This document shows positions 12,491 to 24,136 of a stretch of 64,000 bases of DNA, piece by piece. The stretch's first letter is position 1; every line of letters starts with the position of its first letter. The DNA is taken from the NCBI GenBank assembly GCA_964019155.1, contig OZ025240.1:93431198-93495197 (forward strand). The letters are read 5' to 3'. The stretch is from Osedax fenrisi. Its lineage: Eukaryota > Annelida > Polychaeta > Sabellida > Siboglinidae. The notes below the pieces were generated by a model, which was not told the origin of the DNA, did no database searches, and saw only the letters and a program-made list of their open reading frames with translations. Made by a program: the position numbers and the translations under genes.

Positions 12491-13655
12491 TTAAAAGATG
12501 CCTTTAATTAACACGACTGAGTTAATATCAATAACTAATACGACACCCGTATAATAAACTTACTTCATATAATATAGGTAACATAAAAGTACAGTCATTA
12601 GGAGCTTCATATATTGCATTTATAAATATTATTAATCATTCTTATACATCTTATGAGCCTGGTATAAACCAGATAATTTTATTTAAAAATATATAAATGT
12701 TTATTAAAATAAAATATACACCAAGTGGATATGGAAATAATCGATAAGAAGTCTACAAGATGTATAAGAATTTTTTTTTTACAAAATTAATATTATTTAA
12801 TAATGAATAATATATATTTATATTTTGTATTATATTATTATATTATATTATATAGTATCTATATTATCATATTTTTTATAATTATTATTACTTATATTAT
12901 TATTTATTTAATATATTATTTTATGTAATATTTAAATTACATAGAATAACATATTTGATTATGATCAGAGTTTATCAATATAATAAATTACAATTTTACG
13001 AATTGTAATGCTTTACGATTTAGTTATATATGTAAAATATATTAAATTATGTATATTATAGTATATTATACCTAGTATATTATATACTGTATACATGATA
13101 TGCAGTGTTTTATTATTTTATAATGTATATTTATCATTTATTTAATATATTATAATTACAAATATTGTAAAGATATACTCATAATATAACATTGGAACAC
13201 TAATTTTTATTTCTTTAATATATTATTAAAATAATAATTATCGGAACTTTACATTTTAATAAATATTTAAAATATATTTTTGAAATTTTCACTTTATTTG
13301 AGTATAAAATAATCTTTAAATAATATATTTATATTAGCTTAATTAATATTAATAGCATAGATTTATTATTTCATATATTTGTAATGTATTATATAATTAA
13401 ACATAAATTTAAATACATAACATTTTAATAAATATTAAAACATATTTTTTAAATTATTACTTTATTTGAGTATGAAACGAATCTGTGAATAATATAATTA
13501 TATTAGCTTAATTACTATTAATAACAACGATTTAGTAATACACATATTTGTAATTTATTACATAATTAAACATTGTATTAACTTATAAATAACATATAAA
13601 TAATATTTTAAATATAGTTTTTAAAATAATATATATTTTTACATATATATGTTTT
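12491..13655. other. AT-rich spacer
   Basis: No coding region. Two diverged direct copies of an ATTTTAATAAATATT-containing segment lie at about 13250-13400 and 13420-13570 (period about 170 bp), both followed by TTATTTGAGTAT and TTAGCTTAATTA words. Confidence 0.55.
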
Positions 13656-13755
13656 CTATAGTCGCCCAAGATGGCGGCAGCTCTATCCGCATTGGTAGAA
13701 ATAATTTGTGTTGAACGAATAGCGAATGTGCTATCTATGGTACTCTATATCTATG
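13656..13755. repeat. Inverted GC-rich block with YY1-like motif, right arm
   Basis: This is the complement of the block at 10287-10373. It opens CTATAGTCGCCC, with CAAGATGGCGGC at 13668-13679, and ends with GGTACTCTATATCTATG. The outer and inner words match well; the middle has diverged. Confidence 0.75.
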
Positions 13756-14056
13756 GCTCGCTTCGACCGCTAGCTCAAAAAGGGAGTTCACCTTGGAACA
13801 ATTCCAGATGTCACGCCCACAATATGCTAAGGGGCGTCCCAGATAAATAATAATAATAATACGGTTGGAGTCGGTAGAGCTCCAGAAGCAGGTCGTATCG
13901 TCCCAGCAGCAGCTCGTCGGTCGCAGTCGTCGTCGTGGTCGCAGGGTGAAGATCGAGATACGTGGTGGAGGAAATACGTGGTGACGGAATACGTGGTGGG
14001 GGAAATACGTGGTGACGGAATACGTGGTGGGGGAAATACGTGGTGACACACTACAT

Positions 14057-14059
<3 letters not shown>
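13756..14059. repeat. GC-rich segment with TACGTGGTG tandem repeat
   Basis: This is the most GC-rich stretch of the window. From about 13945 to 14047 a unit of about 17-18 bp built on GGAAATACGTGGTG is repeated about six times, alternating GACGG and GGGGG spacers. Overlapping minus-strand frames exist across it, but their composition follows the repeat and I recognise no protein. Confidence 0.7.

Positions 14060-14121
<62 letters not shown>
14060..14121. repeat. (TA)n microsatellite
   Basis: An uninterrupted TA run of about 62 bp bounding the GC-rich segment. Confidence 0.95.
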
Positions 14122-14127
<6 letters not shown>

Positions 14128-15097
14128 TAGATTGGAATATAGATAGATAATATGTTATTGAATATATTCAAAATGATGTGTAACACTAGAGAATAATGAT
14201 ATAGGTGTAAATTACGTATACTATCTATAATCCATTATATGTATATCATTATTTAGTTGTTATTTTATTATTATTATCTAATTATTATATAACACTCCAC
14301 TATATCAATGCAGTCTGTATACAGATAGTATACTATAGTATATAACACTCCACCATATCAATGCTGACTGTAGTATATAATAGTACTCTATATTATGTAG
14401 TATTGGTGTCCGTGGTATATTCAATATATATATATATATTATTATTATATTATTATCGTATTACTATTATTTTATTATTATTTTCTTCCCGCACGAGCGA
14501 AGGGCACATGACCCTATTTTAGTGCTAATAAACTTAATATCATCATCATCATTATAAATATATAAAGAATAGTAAACAAATATAAATAAGTTTACACACC
14601 GAAAATAAAAAAATAATAATAAAGGCAATATTTGGGATGTTGATCAAAGCTAACTACAGCATCAAATAACAAGGGAAGAGGTATCGGGTTGGTCAGGCCC
14701 ATATAGATTTACATGTCCATAAATCCTGAGGGATGGACAATATAATAGCAGTATAATAGCACAATTTAAATATTCGAATCTATTAGTTATGCTATTATGT
14801 TGATATTATGAGGCCATCCCTGTTAGCTGAGTAGCTATACACTATTGGTTCTGTGCATAAGCGGGTTAGCACATATCGTATTGTCGTTAATATTATAATT
14901 ATTATAATATTATTATATTATTATTATGTTGTTATTATGTTGTTATTATGTTATTATTATGTTCATGTATGTTCATGTATGTTTTTCCACGTGTCTTTGC
15001 TTCAATAAAGATATACACGAACTTAACTTTATTATAAGTGGCGATACGAACATGATTTTATAGAATTTTATTAATTATTTCTAGCCTTCATTACATA

Positions 15098-15141
<44 letters not shown>

Positions 15142-15183
15142 ATGTAACCAACTAATGTATATTAATTAATGAAGAAGTACTAA
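14122..15183. other. Intergenic stretch with probable LINE/SINE 3' ends
   Basis: No coding region. At 14500-14555 GGGCACATGACCC is followed by CTAATAAACTTAATATC and a (CAT)n run. At 14985-15035 TTCAATAAAGATATACACGAA has a polyadenylation signal. Both look like 3' ends of retroelements. ATTATGTTG repeats occur at 14920-14960. Confidence 0.4.
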
Positions 15184-15395
15184 TGTAAGAATATGCTCAA
15201 ACTGTATCAGTGAACGTTTAATAGCTGATAATCCTACAGAATGCGAAATAGGTATATTATTTTTCATAAATATGATATGAAGTATTTTTTATACACAACA
15301 TACTAATATATAGGTAAATCTGAAGATGTCGATAGAGTAAGGTGTACCATATATGAAGGACTATGCTTCATAGTAATATCAATAACTGATGCAAA
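15184..15395 (+). CDS. Possible two-exon fragment of a cysteine-rich (Ly6/uPAR-like?) protein
   Basis: Two short frames join across a putative 70-base intron. Exon a (about 15177-15252) reads TNVRICSNC ... NPTECEI and ends ATAG|GTATAT. The intron ends with TACTAATATATAG. Exon b (about 15314-15393) reads KSEDVDRVRCTIYEGLCFIV and ends GCAAAG|GTATGT, a good donor. The junction makes a Gly codon and keeps the frame. The cysteine pattern is C-x2-C-x12-C-x12-C-x6-C, which recalls the Ly6/uPAR three-finger fold. The frame at 44.97 kb has a similar pattern. No start codon, signal peptide or final exon was found, so this is a candidate only. Confidence 0.35.
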
Positions 15396-16085
15396 GGTAT
15401 GTATAATATTTAGTGTAATACTTAATTTATATAATATTAATAATTGTATTAATACTTGTTTTAAATAAAAAGAATCTAGTTATATAGAGTGCACTTTATA
15501 TAAAACTCTAATTATATTTATATTTAGTTATATTATTATTGAGAATATGCATTATTACTTAATAAAAAAACATCTTATAGTATATTATACTAGTATTTTA
15601 TAGTTTATAGCGTAGTAATCCGATGTTATAATATACATTTTATATTAAGAAATATGTTATACCATTTTATATTAGTAGAATTATGTGTTAGTCTACTAGT
15701 AATTTGTGATGATAATATTAACTTATAAACGAGTTGAATTGGTAGATTTTACATTTAATTTATATTAACTTTAGATTCTAAAGAGTTTTATTAATACATC
15801 TATATTAAAATAATGAACGAGATAAAATAGTTAATTTATAATTACTTCATTAATAAACAATACTATTAAACATCAGAAAAATTACAATTTTATATACACC
15901 CGTGCAATAAATATAATATATTATATTAAAAATAATAATATAAATAATAATAAATAAATATTATTTGTATTAATTAATTAATTAAATTAAATGGTGTAAT
16001 ACTCTATAATATATAGTATATATGATAGATATATCTATCATATTATATATATATATATATATATATAATATGATAGTTTGTGCTG
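15396..16085. other. AT-rich stretch without recognisable gene
   Basis: Nothing recognisable. It would be intron or intergenic if the exons at 15.2 kb are real. A short (TA)n lies at 16043-16068, next to AT-rich inverted words. Confidence 0.6.
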
Positions 16086-16386
16086 GCAACTGCCTGTGTG
16101 GCTCAGTGGCTAAGGCGTCAGACATACAAGCAGTAGGACACGGGTTCGAGCCTCGTCCTGACCATTAATTAATTTTTAAAATGGGTCTTAAAATATTATT
16201 TAGAAGTGATCTTATATAATTGTGTATAAATAAATGATCGGCTCTCGTTAAAACCATGGATGCCTTAACATGAGAGCGGCTTCGAAGGGACATTAGAGCC
16301 ATGTATGGTTATAAGTGAAAACTTCATCTAAGTTCCTGGATGGGATGAAAGGACTCCACCTAATAAAAAATAACAAATAACAAAAA
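16086..16386 (+). mobile_element. tRNA-derived SINE, copy 2
   Basis: The tRNA-like head has box A TGGCTCAGTGG (16099-16109) and box B GGTTCGAGCC (16143-16152), a better consensus than in copy 1. The body holds AAATGATCGGCTCTCGTTAA, then an inverted TTAACATGAGAGC, then CGGCTTCGAAGGGAC, AGTTCCTGGATGGGATG and AAGGACTCC. The tail is AATAACAAATAACAAAAA. The acceptor stem does not pair as in a working tRNA, so this is a SINE head rather than a tRNA gene. Confidence 0.88.
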
Positions 16387-16923
16387 TATATATATATATA
16401 TACAAATATTATTTTTTGATTAATTATATTAAAAATAAATTATATAAAATCAAATGTGTTCTAAATTAATAAAATGTTTTTAATTAATATTTAGTATTTA
16501 TATTTTACTAAAGATAAATATAATTATTTTAATCTTACGCTAATATATTTAACTAATTATGATACTACAAGAATATTATTAAATAAGATTTTATATTATT
16601 GAATATAAAGTGAATTATTTTTTAAAACTAATGGTAAAAAACTACTTATCAACTCCTGTTAACTTTGTACTTAGTATGTACATCACACATATCATTAATA
16701 TTGAACAACTAGTAATAGATGACTTTTATACAAATAAATTTAAAACATTTTTGGAAACAATTTTTAAATTTGAAAATTTTCATAAATTTTGAGTTACACG
16801 TATACATATTACTATTTAATATAGATGTATATACATTATTATATACTCTATATATTGTATATACTATACTTTATACACTATATTATGTACTGTATATACT
16901 ATATTCTATATATAATAAGTATA

Positions 16924-16964
<41 letters not shown>

Positions 16965-17090
16965 TATGCACACATTAAATATTAGAATATTCTATCTGTA
17001 TTGTTACAAGTACCACATACTGCTATTACATTTTCAATATTCCAACATGACAACTATTCATTTATTATCTCCATAATCTATAGATTATGG
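16387..17090. other. AT-rich stretch without recognisable gene
   Basis: Only AT-rich sequence and a (TA)n array at 16928-16959. The frames of 60-83 codons here have no recognisable content. Confidence 0.65.
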
Positions 17091-18060
17091 AGATATATCT
17101 GTTACAGCCATTGTGAAAGTGATGCCTTCACCAATGCTTTACCAAGAGAGATTCATTGATACAATTCCATAATGTAAATGAAGTAGTTGAATCAATGGAA
17201 ATATCATATGAATAACAATAATGGAGGCTATTTATAGACTAATCACATTAAAGTTAATACTATTATATTTATTTTCCCGAGATATTCGCTACAATTGACT
17301 GAAAGATATAGCAGCATGTTTATTCTACTTGATTCATTAATATACAATGATTATACTTAGAATATTTATTGAGATTTAAAAAGTTATTAGATAATTTTGG
17401 GACGACAAGCAGGATACACAAAATATCCATAATGTATTTGTTTGTGAGATAGTCGAGCCTATGCTAATCATTGTACATGACATAATTTGTCATTTAATAG
17501 CACTTATTTATTTATTTTAGCCTGGTTCATATAAGGCTAAGTCACAATCGCTTATTAATTAAGACATATTATATATCCATTAACGATATCCACTATTACA
17601 CATTAAACTTAGATTACTAAAGAATTTGTAAAAGCATTTGATAAGAGGGACGTGATTTTATTCATTTACAACACATATTTCCACATATAATTGGAAATAA
17701 GTTAAGGAGGGAATTTTAAATTAACCAACAAATAGTAAGTTAATGATCAACACAAATTTTGATTAATGTATGAAAGAAATTGAATTAAGAGCTGACTGGC
17801 ATTAGGGTAAATTATTAAATATTTTCTCGAAAATCATAGATGTACAAATATGTAAATATTATTGTGGAAGATTTGCTTTTATATTTTGTAGATAACTGAG
17901 CTCGTATATCCATAAAGATTCATTTTATCAGTGCAAATCTAGACTATATTCATGATAACTGTGTTGAATATAGTGAAGAACAAGTATATCGATTACTATT
18001 AAGGAAATGTAACTATTATCATTCTATAATAATAGAATGATAGAATAAAATCATTGAAAT
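17091..18060 (+). other. Region with possible decayed or spliced coding sequence, unrecognised
   Basis: Base composition is less extreme than around it and several short frames have protein-like composition. One is DSLIQFHNVNEVVESMEI at about 17150-17210. The other is a frame of about 45 codons at 17905-18045 reading ISANLDYIHDNCVEYSEE then VYRLLLRKC. A TTATTTATTTTAG acceptor-like word precedes 17520. I recognise no family, and neither a start nor consistent splice signals can be fixed. It may be exons of an unknown gene or an old element. Confidence 0.2.
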
Positions 18061-18931
18061 AATCTTTTAATAAATGATTATTATATTATTAACTATATAT
18101 ATATATTATTTTTAATCATTATATATTAAAATATACAAAAAACCATTGAAATAAATTCATTGCATTTATGTTAATTTTATTTATTTTTCCTATATTTGTA
18201 ATTCTTTCTACAAAATTTTAAAGTTAAATAAAAAAAAACTTGATCTGATTTGAAAAAAAATAATTAAATATTTGTAAGCAGTGCGAAAAACTAGTCTAGA
18301 ATCAGTTAACAGAAACCATTCTTCAGATAATTTATTTTCAAATTGCTATCTGTATAATATTTGCTTGTGATATCTTAATTATTTAATAACAGTAATACAC
18401 TGTATTAATACTACATTTAAGTTATAGATTAACATTAACATTAATTATAATTTATATTAATATATTTCTTAATATGATTTCAAATATTTGATAAATAGTT
18501 ATTTGAGAAGGATTATTAAAGGCTTATAATTCAAGGAAGTAACAACGTATCAACACTAAAACACATATTATAATATCACAAAAATAACATGTGATCTAGA
18601 AATATTAAAATATGCGACATAGGATTGTTTCATTGTTAAATAGTTTATATTTTATGTAAATTAATATCAAATAGATGTGTTGATGAATTCATAAAATATA
18701 TTGAATAATTATCATAATTTGTGAATTAGTAATAGAGTATTGATTAAAATATCTACTAAATCTGGTGAAAATGTATTTTATTATTTATTGTACATGGTAG
18801 TTGTCTTGATGAATTACAAATAATACTTTAAAATTATAAGTTCTGAATCATAATAAAAAGAATTTTTGTTTAATTTGGGTTAAAAATCTCATTTATAGAT
18901 CTTTATTTTATATATATCATAAATAAAACAT

Positions 18932-18965
<34 letters not shown>

Positions 18966-19380
18966 GTATGATTAATATATATTTACACACACACATATAT
19001 ATAGTGTTTTATTTATCATAATGATATCAATACCTACCCTAGATATACACAGCTAGAGGTTGTTTTAGTAAACATAACCACAGTATGTTAATGCATCCGG
19101 ATATGGACCGAATCATCTCGAGTTTATACCGAAATATCGGTCACAAAATAACTAGAAATGCCTATCAAAATAGATTGAACTGTACATCGATCAAAAGTTA
19201 GTACGTACAAATAATATACTATTTTATTTACCAGTTGGACGATTTTATTATATTTTACTATGGAATAAGTGTCATTACAAATATATATGATTTTGAAAAT
19301 TTTTGAAAATATCTTTAATAATATTTTGAAAAAATAGAACATATTACATATATATATATATATATATATATTTATACTAG
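18061..19380. other. AT-rich stretch without recognisable gene
   Basis: No supported gene. Short (TA)n arrays lie near 18950 and 19350. The 72-codon minus-strand frame at 19124-19342 has no recognisable motif. Confidence 0.6.
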
Positions 19381-20105
19381 CCGTACCCGACCCGACGTTT
19401 CTCGGTTTTTGATTATTTGCCTATTATCTATTATTTATTAATTATAGATAGGTTATATACCTATTCCTGATTCTGCATTACTATATATACAATAAAATAA
19501 ATTTTAGCTAAAATACAATAAAATATAGAAAAATATTTGTTTGATATCTAACAAATTAGTGGAAATATATTAAAAAATGCAACAAATATTACAAATATTA
19601 CAAAGTATGTTTTAAAAAATGTCTAAAACCCAAACTTAAACCCAAACCGTACCCGACCTGGCGTTGCTCGGTTTTTGATTGTTTGCCAATTATTATTTAT
19701 TAATTATAGCTATTACTAATTCTGCATTGCTACCTATTTATATTTAATTTTTTCCTAACTATTATTTATATACAATAAAATAAATGTTAGATGACATACA
19801 AACAAATGTAGAAAATATTTTAATATTTAAAAAATTAGTGGAAAAATATTTTAAAAAATATATTCAAAAATACAACTAATATTTCAATTATTATTTAATA
19901 TGTTTTAAAATAAATGTCTAAAACCAAAACACAAACCGTCCCGACACTGCGTTGCTAGGTTTTTGATTGTTTTCATATCTATTATTTATTAATTATAACT
20001 ATTCCTGATTTTAAATTGCTTGCCTTACCTAACCCGACGTTTCTCGGTTTTTAATTATTTGCCTATCAATTATTAATTATAGCTATTCCTAATTATGCAT
20101 AGATA
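19381..20105. repeat. Tandem repeat with CCCGAC-GCGTTGCTCGG heads
   Basis: Units begin near 19381, 19649, 19938 and 20027 with (G)CCCGACC.GGCGTT.CTCGG followed by TTTTTGATT and TATTATTTATTAATTATAG. Between heads is ATTAGTGGAAA and AATGTCTAAAACC. The first period is about 268 bp; the later ones are uneven. The head has the look of short GC-rich repeat tails known from many invertebrate retroelements, but I cannot name the family. Confidence 0.7.
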
Positions 20106-20289
20106 ATTTTTAGTTACAGAGATTACCTGTTACTGTTTCTTATTCATATTATCGGTTAACTTTTGTCTTGGTTACCTAGTCTCTTTTTATTTTATGTTCT
20201 TTTATTAGGAGACCTTCACCGAATTTATTGACGTCGGTTGACGATTTAGAATTCTTGAATTATATGATTTAAACGTATTGTGTATAGGA

Positions 20290-20600
20290 CTACTCTTCGG
20301 ATTTACTTTTGGATATTTCTTGCTGATGTTCAACAAGTTCATTCTTGACACTATCAGCAAATGTATTATTGAGAATAATATTTGTATCTGTTTTAGAGAT
20401 GAGAGTTTCTATCCTATTTTTTATTTCGTTTACTTGCTGTGATCTTGTTGATTAGTGTAGGTTCTCTACAATCAATACAATTCTAGGATAAACTAGATAT
20501 ATTCTGATTTATGTTCATATATTTTACAGTTTTGTTATCCAAGTCATATAATTTTACATAAATTGATGACTATATGCGATATCCATGGTAGGATTAAAGA
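20290..20600 (-). pseudogene. Possible LINE ORF1-like coiled-coil fragment
   Basis: On the minus strand a frame reads QVNEIKNRIETLISKTDTN then NTFADSVKNELVEHQQEI. A coiled coil followed by a (S/T)-(F/Y)-A-(D/N)-x-V/L-K word is common in LINE ORF1 proteins, and the ORF1 at 49.8 kb has a comparable SYANALSK after its coil. Stops interrupt it on both sides. It could belong to an element other than the minus-strand LINE at 21.9-23.2 kb, because it lies downstream of it. Confidence 0.35.
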
Positions 20601-20859
20601 TGATCCACTAACGATGTCGATTTATTTTTTACATATTTTACATATGTTGGTCATTTTTTAGTCATTATTGGAAGCTAGTGCAGTTATAATGTTAATGTCG
20701 ATATATATTTACATTATATTCATTATATTATTATCTTCGTATCGATACGAAGTTAATGAAAAGTAGTCATCAACAATAAATTCAATTTCAATAAAATTAA
20801 ACTTAAATAAATGTACTTGTTCGTTCAGTTTTAAATTGCATTAATGCAAAACTATAATT

Positions 20860-20861
<2 letters not shown>

Positions 20862-20893
<32 letters not shown>
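20862..20893. repeat. (TA)n plus (AAT)n at a LINE end
   Basis: A TA run followed by about five AAT units (to about 20910). It marks the 3' end of the minus-strand LINE. Confidence 0.9.
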
Positions 20894-20894
<1 letters not shown>

Positions 20895-20907
<13 letters not shown>

Positions 20908-21868
20908 AACATCATATTTGGCAATTGCCTGAGTGAAGGAAGAAGCAGAGCTTATCAAGTCTTTCACCCATTTATGATTACTAGGAGAAAAATGTATACA
21001 GGAATATAATTAAAAACAAGAAATAGTAGAACAAAAAATAGAGTACAAAATTCAATTATTAAAATAAATCATCAACTCATAAAGCATAAACAAACATAGT
21101 ATATCAACTTTCCGAATGTGGGTTCATCGAGTCCAAAACCTTAGGGAATATACTTTCGCCAAGAGTATATAAACTGGTAATACATGGAGTCAGAAAATGC
21201 ATCCATACTACCAAATATAAAATATGACACATTTTTGAATTAAGAGTGTCAACGAAATATAAAAAAAAACAAATTCCATCATATTCTAATAACTCTTAAA
21301 TATAAATATATAAATGTAATAAAAGAAAACAATAATTAAAAATAATACAATTATAAATAGTAAATAATGTATAAGTTTATATTCTTTATATGATTTAGAT
21401 AAAATAATAAACATAAAATAATATCATTAAAAAAACTCCTCGTAATATAATCATCAGTATAATAAAATATATAAATATATATAAATATATAAATAAAAAA
21501 TAATAAAAATATATTACAAAAATTATAGTAAAACAAATAGAAAAAAATTATAAAACTAAATTATAATAAATTATAATAAACCTTAGATTAAAAATAAAAA
21601 TAAAATAAAAGTAAAACTTATAATAATAATAATAAAAGTATTATAACAAATTAGTCAATTAAAATTTTCAATAAGTCATTTTAAAAGTAAATTATATTAT
21701 AAGTCGGATAAACGTTAAATAAAATTATGTCATGAGTCAGTTAATAGTTAAAAGTCTTTGTTTTATAAATTAATTTTAAAATTAATAATATTAATATTTT
21801 CATAAGTCAAATTAAAAGTTAAAAATATAAATTTAAAATGACATGTCAATTAAATTGTAATTAACAAT
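20895..21868 (-). other. Probable 3' untranslated region of the minus-strand LINE
   Basis: The block from the ORF2 stop near 21869 down to an (ATT)n tail at about 20895. Its final part has GC-richer words (GGCAATTGCCTGAGTG at about 20920). Most of it is A-rich on the plus strand with no frame. Confidence 0.45.
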
Positions 21869-23195
21869 TTAAAGGTAACTATTTAATAAATATTTTTTTA
21901 AAGTTCTTTTAAATAAATTGAAATTTAAAATTGTTCTTATGGAATCATCTAAATTATTCCATAGTCTTGGACCTGTGATAGATAAACAGAAAGATTTTCT
22001 ATCTGTTCTAACTTTAAATCTAAGGAATAAATAGGTATTATGTAATTAAATTGAATATAATGTATGCAAATTAATAAGTAATACATTATTCCTGGCCCTA
22101 AACATACACTTTATTGTATTCTTTTTCACGATATTATGAAATTGTAATGACTTATGCTTAATATAAAAAGTTGAATAATTAGAATCATTATTTATAATTT
22201 TTAAATCTCTTTTTTGTAGTATACATATTTTATTTAAATTTGAAAAAAATGTATTACCCCAAATATGACAACAGTATGTAAGGTGAGAATACAACAATGC
22301 ATTATATACCAATACTAAAGATTTCAAATTCAATTTAAATTTAACTTTATTAAAAATACCAATAGCTCTAGATAATTTCGTAGATACATAATCTAATTTG
22401 TCATCAATTATTATACTAGAAATTTTAAATATGTTACTTGTTTGATTTTAATATCATTAATATTACATTCAATTTAACATTATTATTTTTATTTCGAATA
22501 TTAAACTGTAATAAACTAGATTTACTAACATTGAGGGACAATTTATTGATCAACCAATCAAAAAGCTTATTTAAGTTACTTTGTATATTAGTTTTTAGAT
22601 CAGTAACTGAGTTATCAGAAAAAATCAAATTAGTGTCGTCAGCAAATAATACAGGCTTAAATGAATTATATATGTTTGGGAGATTATTGATGTACAATAC
22701 AAATAACAGTTGCCCCAAAACCGAAAATTGTGATACACTACATGCAATATTATTAATATTTGAAGTAGTATTCATAAAACTAACATACTGTTGCCTATCT
22801 TTTAAATAACTTTCTAATATTTTGAGAGCTCTTATACTATATATACTAAGTTTTTTAATTAAAATATCATGAACTAAAGTATCGAAAGCCAGGTCAATGG
22901 TTACAATAGCGCATTCATTTAGATTTTCCAAATTTAAATTAACTGTTTCAATAACATCGGAAATTGCATCAGAAGTTGATACATTTATTTGAAGCCCATA
23001 TTGCGTATCACTGATTATATTAAACTTGTTTAAAAATGTCAAATTTATAACTTTTATTAATTTTCAAATAATTTTGTGAATTGGGGTAATAATGGGAGAA
23101 ATGGGTCTATATTTTCTGGTTTATATCTATCATCTTCTTTAAATAATGGAATTATTTTTGATTTTTGTAAAGCAATTGGAAATATTAGTATTCAC
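21869..23195 (-). pseudogene. Degenerate LINE ORF2 (Jockey/CR1-like), RT domain
   Basis: On the minus strand from about 23190: KIIPLFKEDDRYKPEN (RT start), TQYGLQINVSTSDAISD, VTIDLAFDTLVHDIL (block A, with changes), SVSQFSVLGQLLFVLYIN (block B; the usual GVPQGS is SVSQFS) and LFADDTNLIF (block C intact). After a break near 22434 the frame resumes with LDYVSTKLSRAIGIF, LTYCCHIWGNTF and, near 22000, RTDRKSFCLSITGPRLWNN, ending at a stop at 21869-21871. At least three frame breaks. It is of the same group as the 6.3 and 27 kb copies. Confidence 0.85.
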
Positions 23196-23376
23196 GATTT
23201 GAAATATATATATATATATATATATATAGCAATATAATTATAACAATATAAATTTAACATTATAATAATATATAACAAAAATAATATTTTATATTACAAA
23301 ATTAGAAACATGTTGGAAAGTGTGTATGGGAAATATGTGCAATGATTATATTATTCGCATGAACAATGGTTTACAT

Positions 23377-23379
<3 letters not shown>

Positions 23380-23422
<43 letters not shown>
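23380..23422. repeat. (TA)n microsatellite
   Basis: An uninterrupted TA run of about 43 bp followed by a short TG run. A smaller array lies at 23204-23228. Confidence 0.95.
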
Positions 23423-23429
<7 letters not shown>

Positions 23430-23431
<2 letters not shown>

Positions 23432-23950
23432 ATAATGTTTCTAAATAAACCACATTTATTAATCAATACATTAGTAATACTTTGACATTTACTTACCATT
23501 AACATATATATACAATGGGAACAAATACTATGTAATGGAAATTATATTGATTACAATATAGATATTTTATAATCAACTATATGAAAATATATTTGATAAA
23601 ATAGTGTAAATGGCTATACTAGTTACTAATTCAAGTGAATATCCTAATTATATGAACTCTATTTAATTATAATACTTAAGCAATTTAAAATAAGAATAAG
23701 TCAATAATTCATAAAGATGTGAGATACAAAATTACTTATACATTGTAATATTTCTTATAGGGTATTATCATTAACACGGGTTTCTCGCTATTAGTGCATT
23801 TCTCTTAGATGTATTATATTATTTCACCAGTTTACCAGTTTTCTCAATGTCACCATATGTATTATAGTGCAATTCTGATTTCATTTATAATACATACATT
23901 GTATATAATATAATATATTTTGAATAGCACTACTATTATTAATCTAGTGA
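23430..23950. other. AT-rich stretch without recognisable gene
   Basis: Nothing recognisable on either strand. Confidence 0.6.
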
Positions 23951-24136
23951 CCGCTCGTATAATCCAATGTTTTAATTTTATTTAACTTCTCCGTTTATTT
24001 CTTATTTTTTGTATCGTGTAGTTTTGTCTTACTGTTATCATATTTATATATTATATTTATATATGTTATATAATGATAGGATAATTTTTTTTATATATAA
24101 ACAGTAATGCAATACACTTTTGATCTATCTATTTAC
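23951..24136 (+). mobile_element. Solo 3' end of a CR1-like LINE
   Basis: This segment matches the last 230 bases of the LINE at 31.8-33.6 kb (33412-33642): GCTCGTATAATCCAATGTTT, CTTATTTTTTGTATCGTGTAG, GTTATATAAT, then CAGTAATGCAATACACTTTT and GATCTATCTAT. The coding part is absent, as expected of a heavily 5'-truncated copy. The tail is a (TCTA) run, short here and longer at 33.6 kb. Confidence 0.8.

Noticed and set aside
13735..14051. Minus-strand frames of 104 and 74 codons
   Set aside because: Overlapping frames over a GC-rich short repeat; composition follows the repeat and no family is recognised.
16086..16160. Genuine tRNA gene
   Set aside because: Boxes A and B are good but the acceptor and anticodon stems do not pair, and the body matches a second SINE copy.
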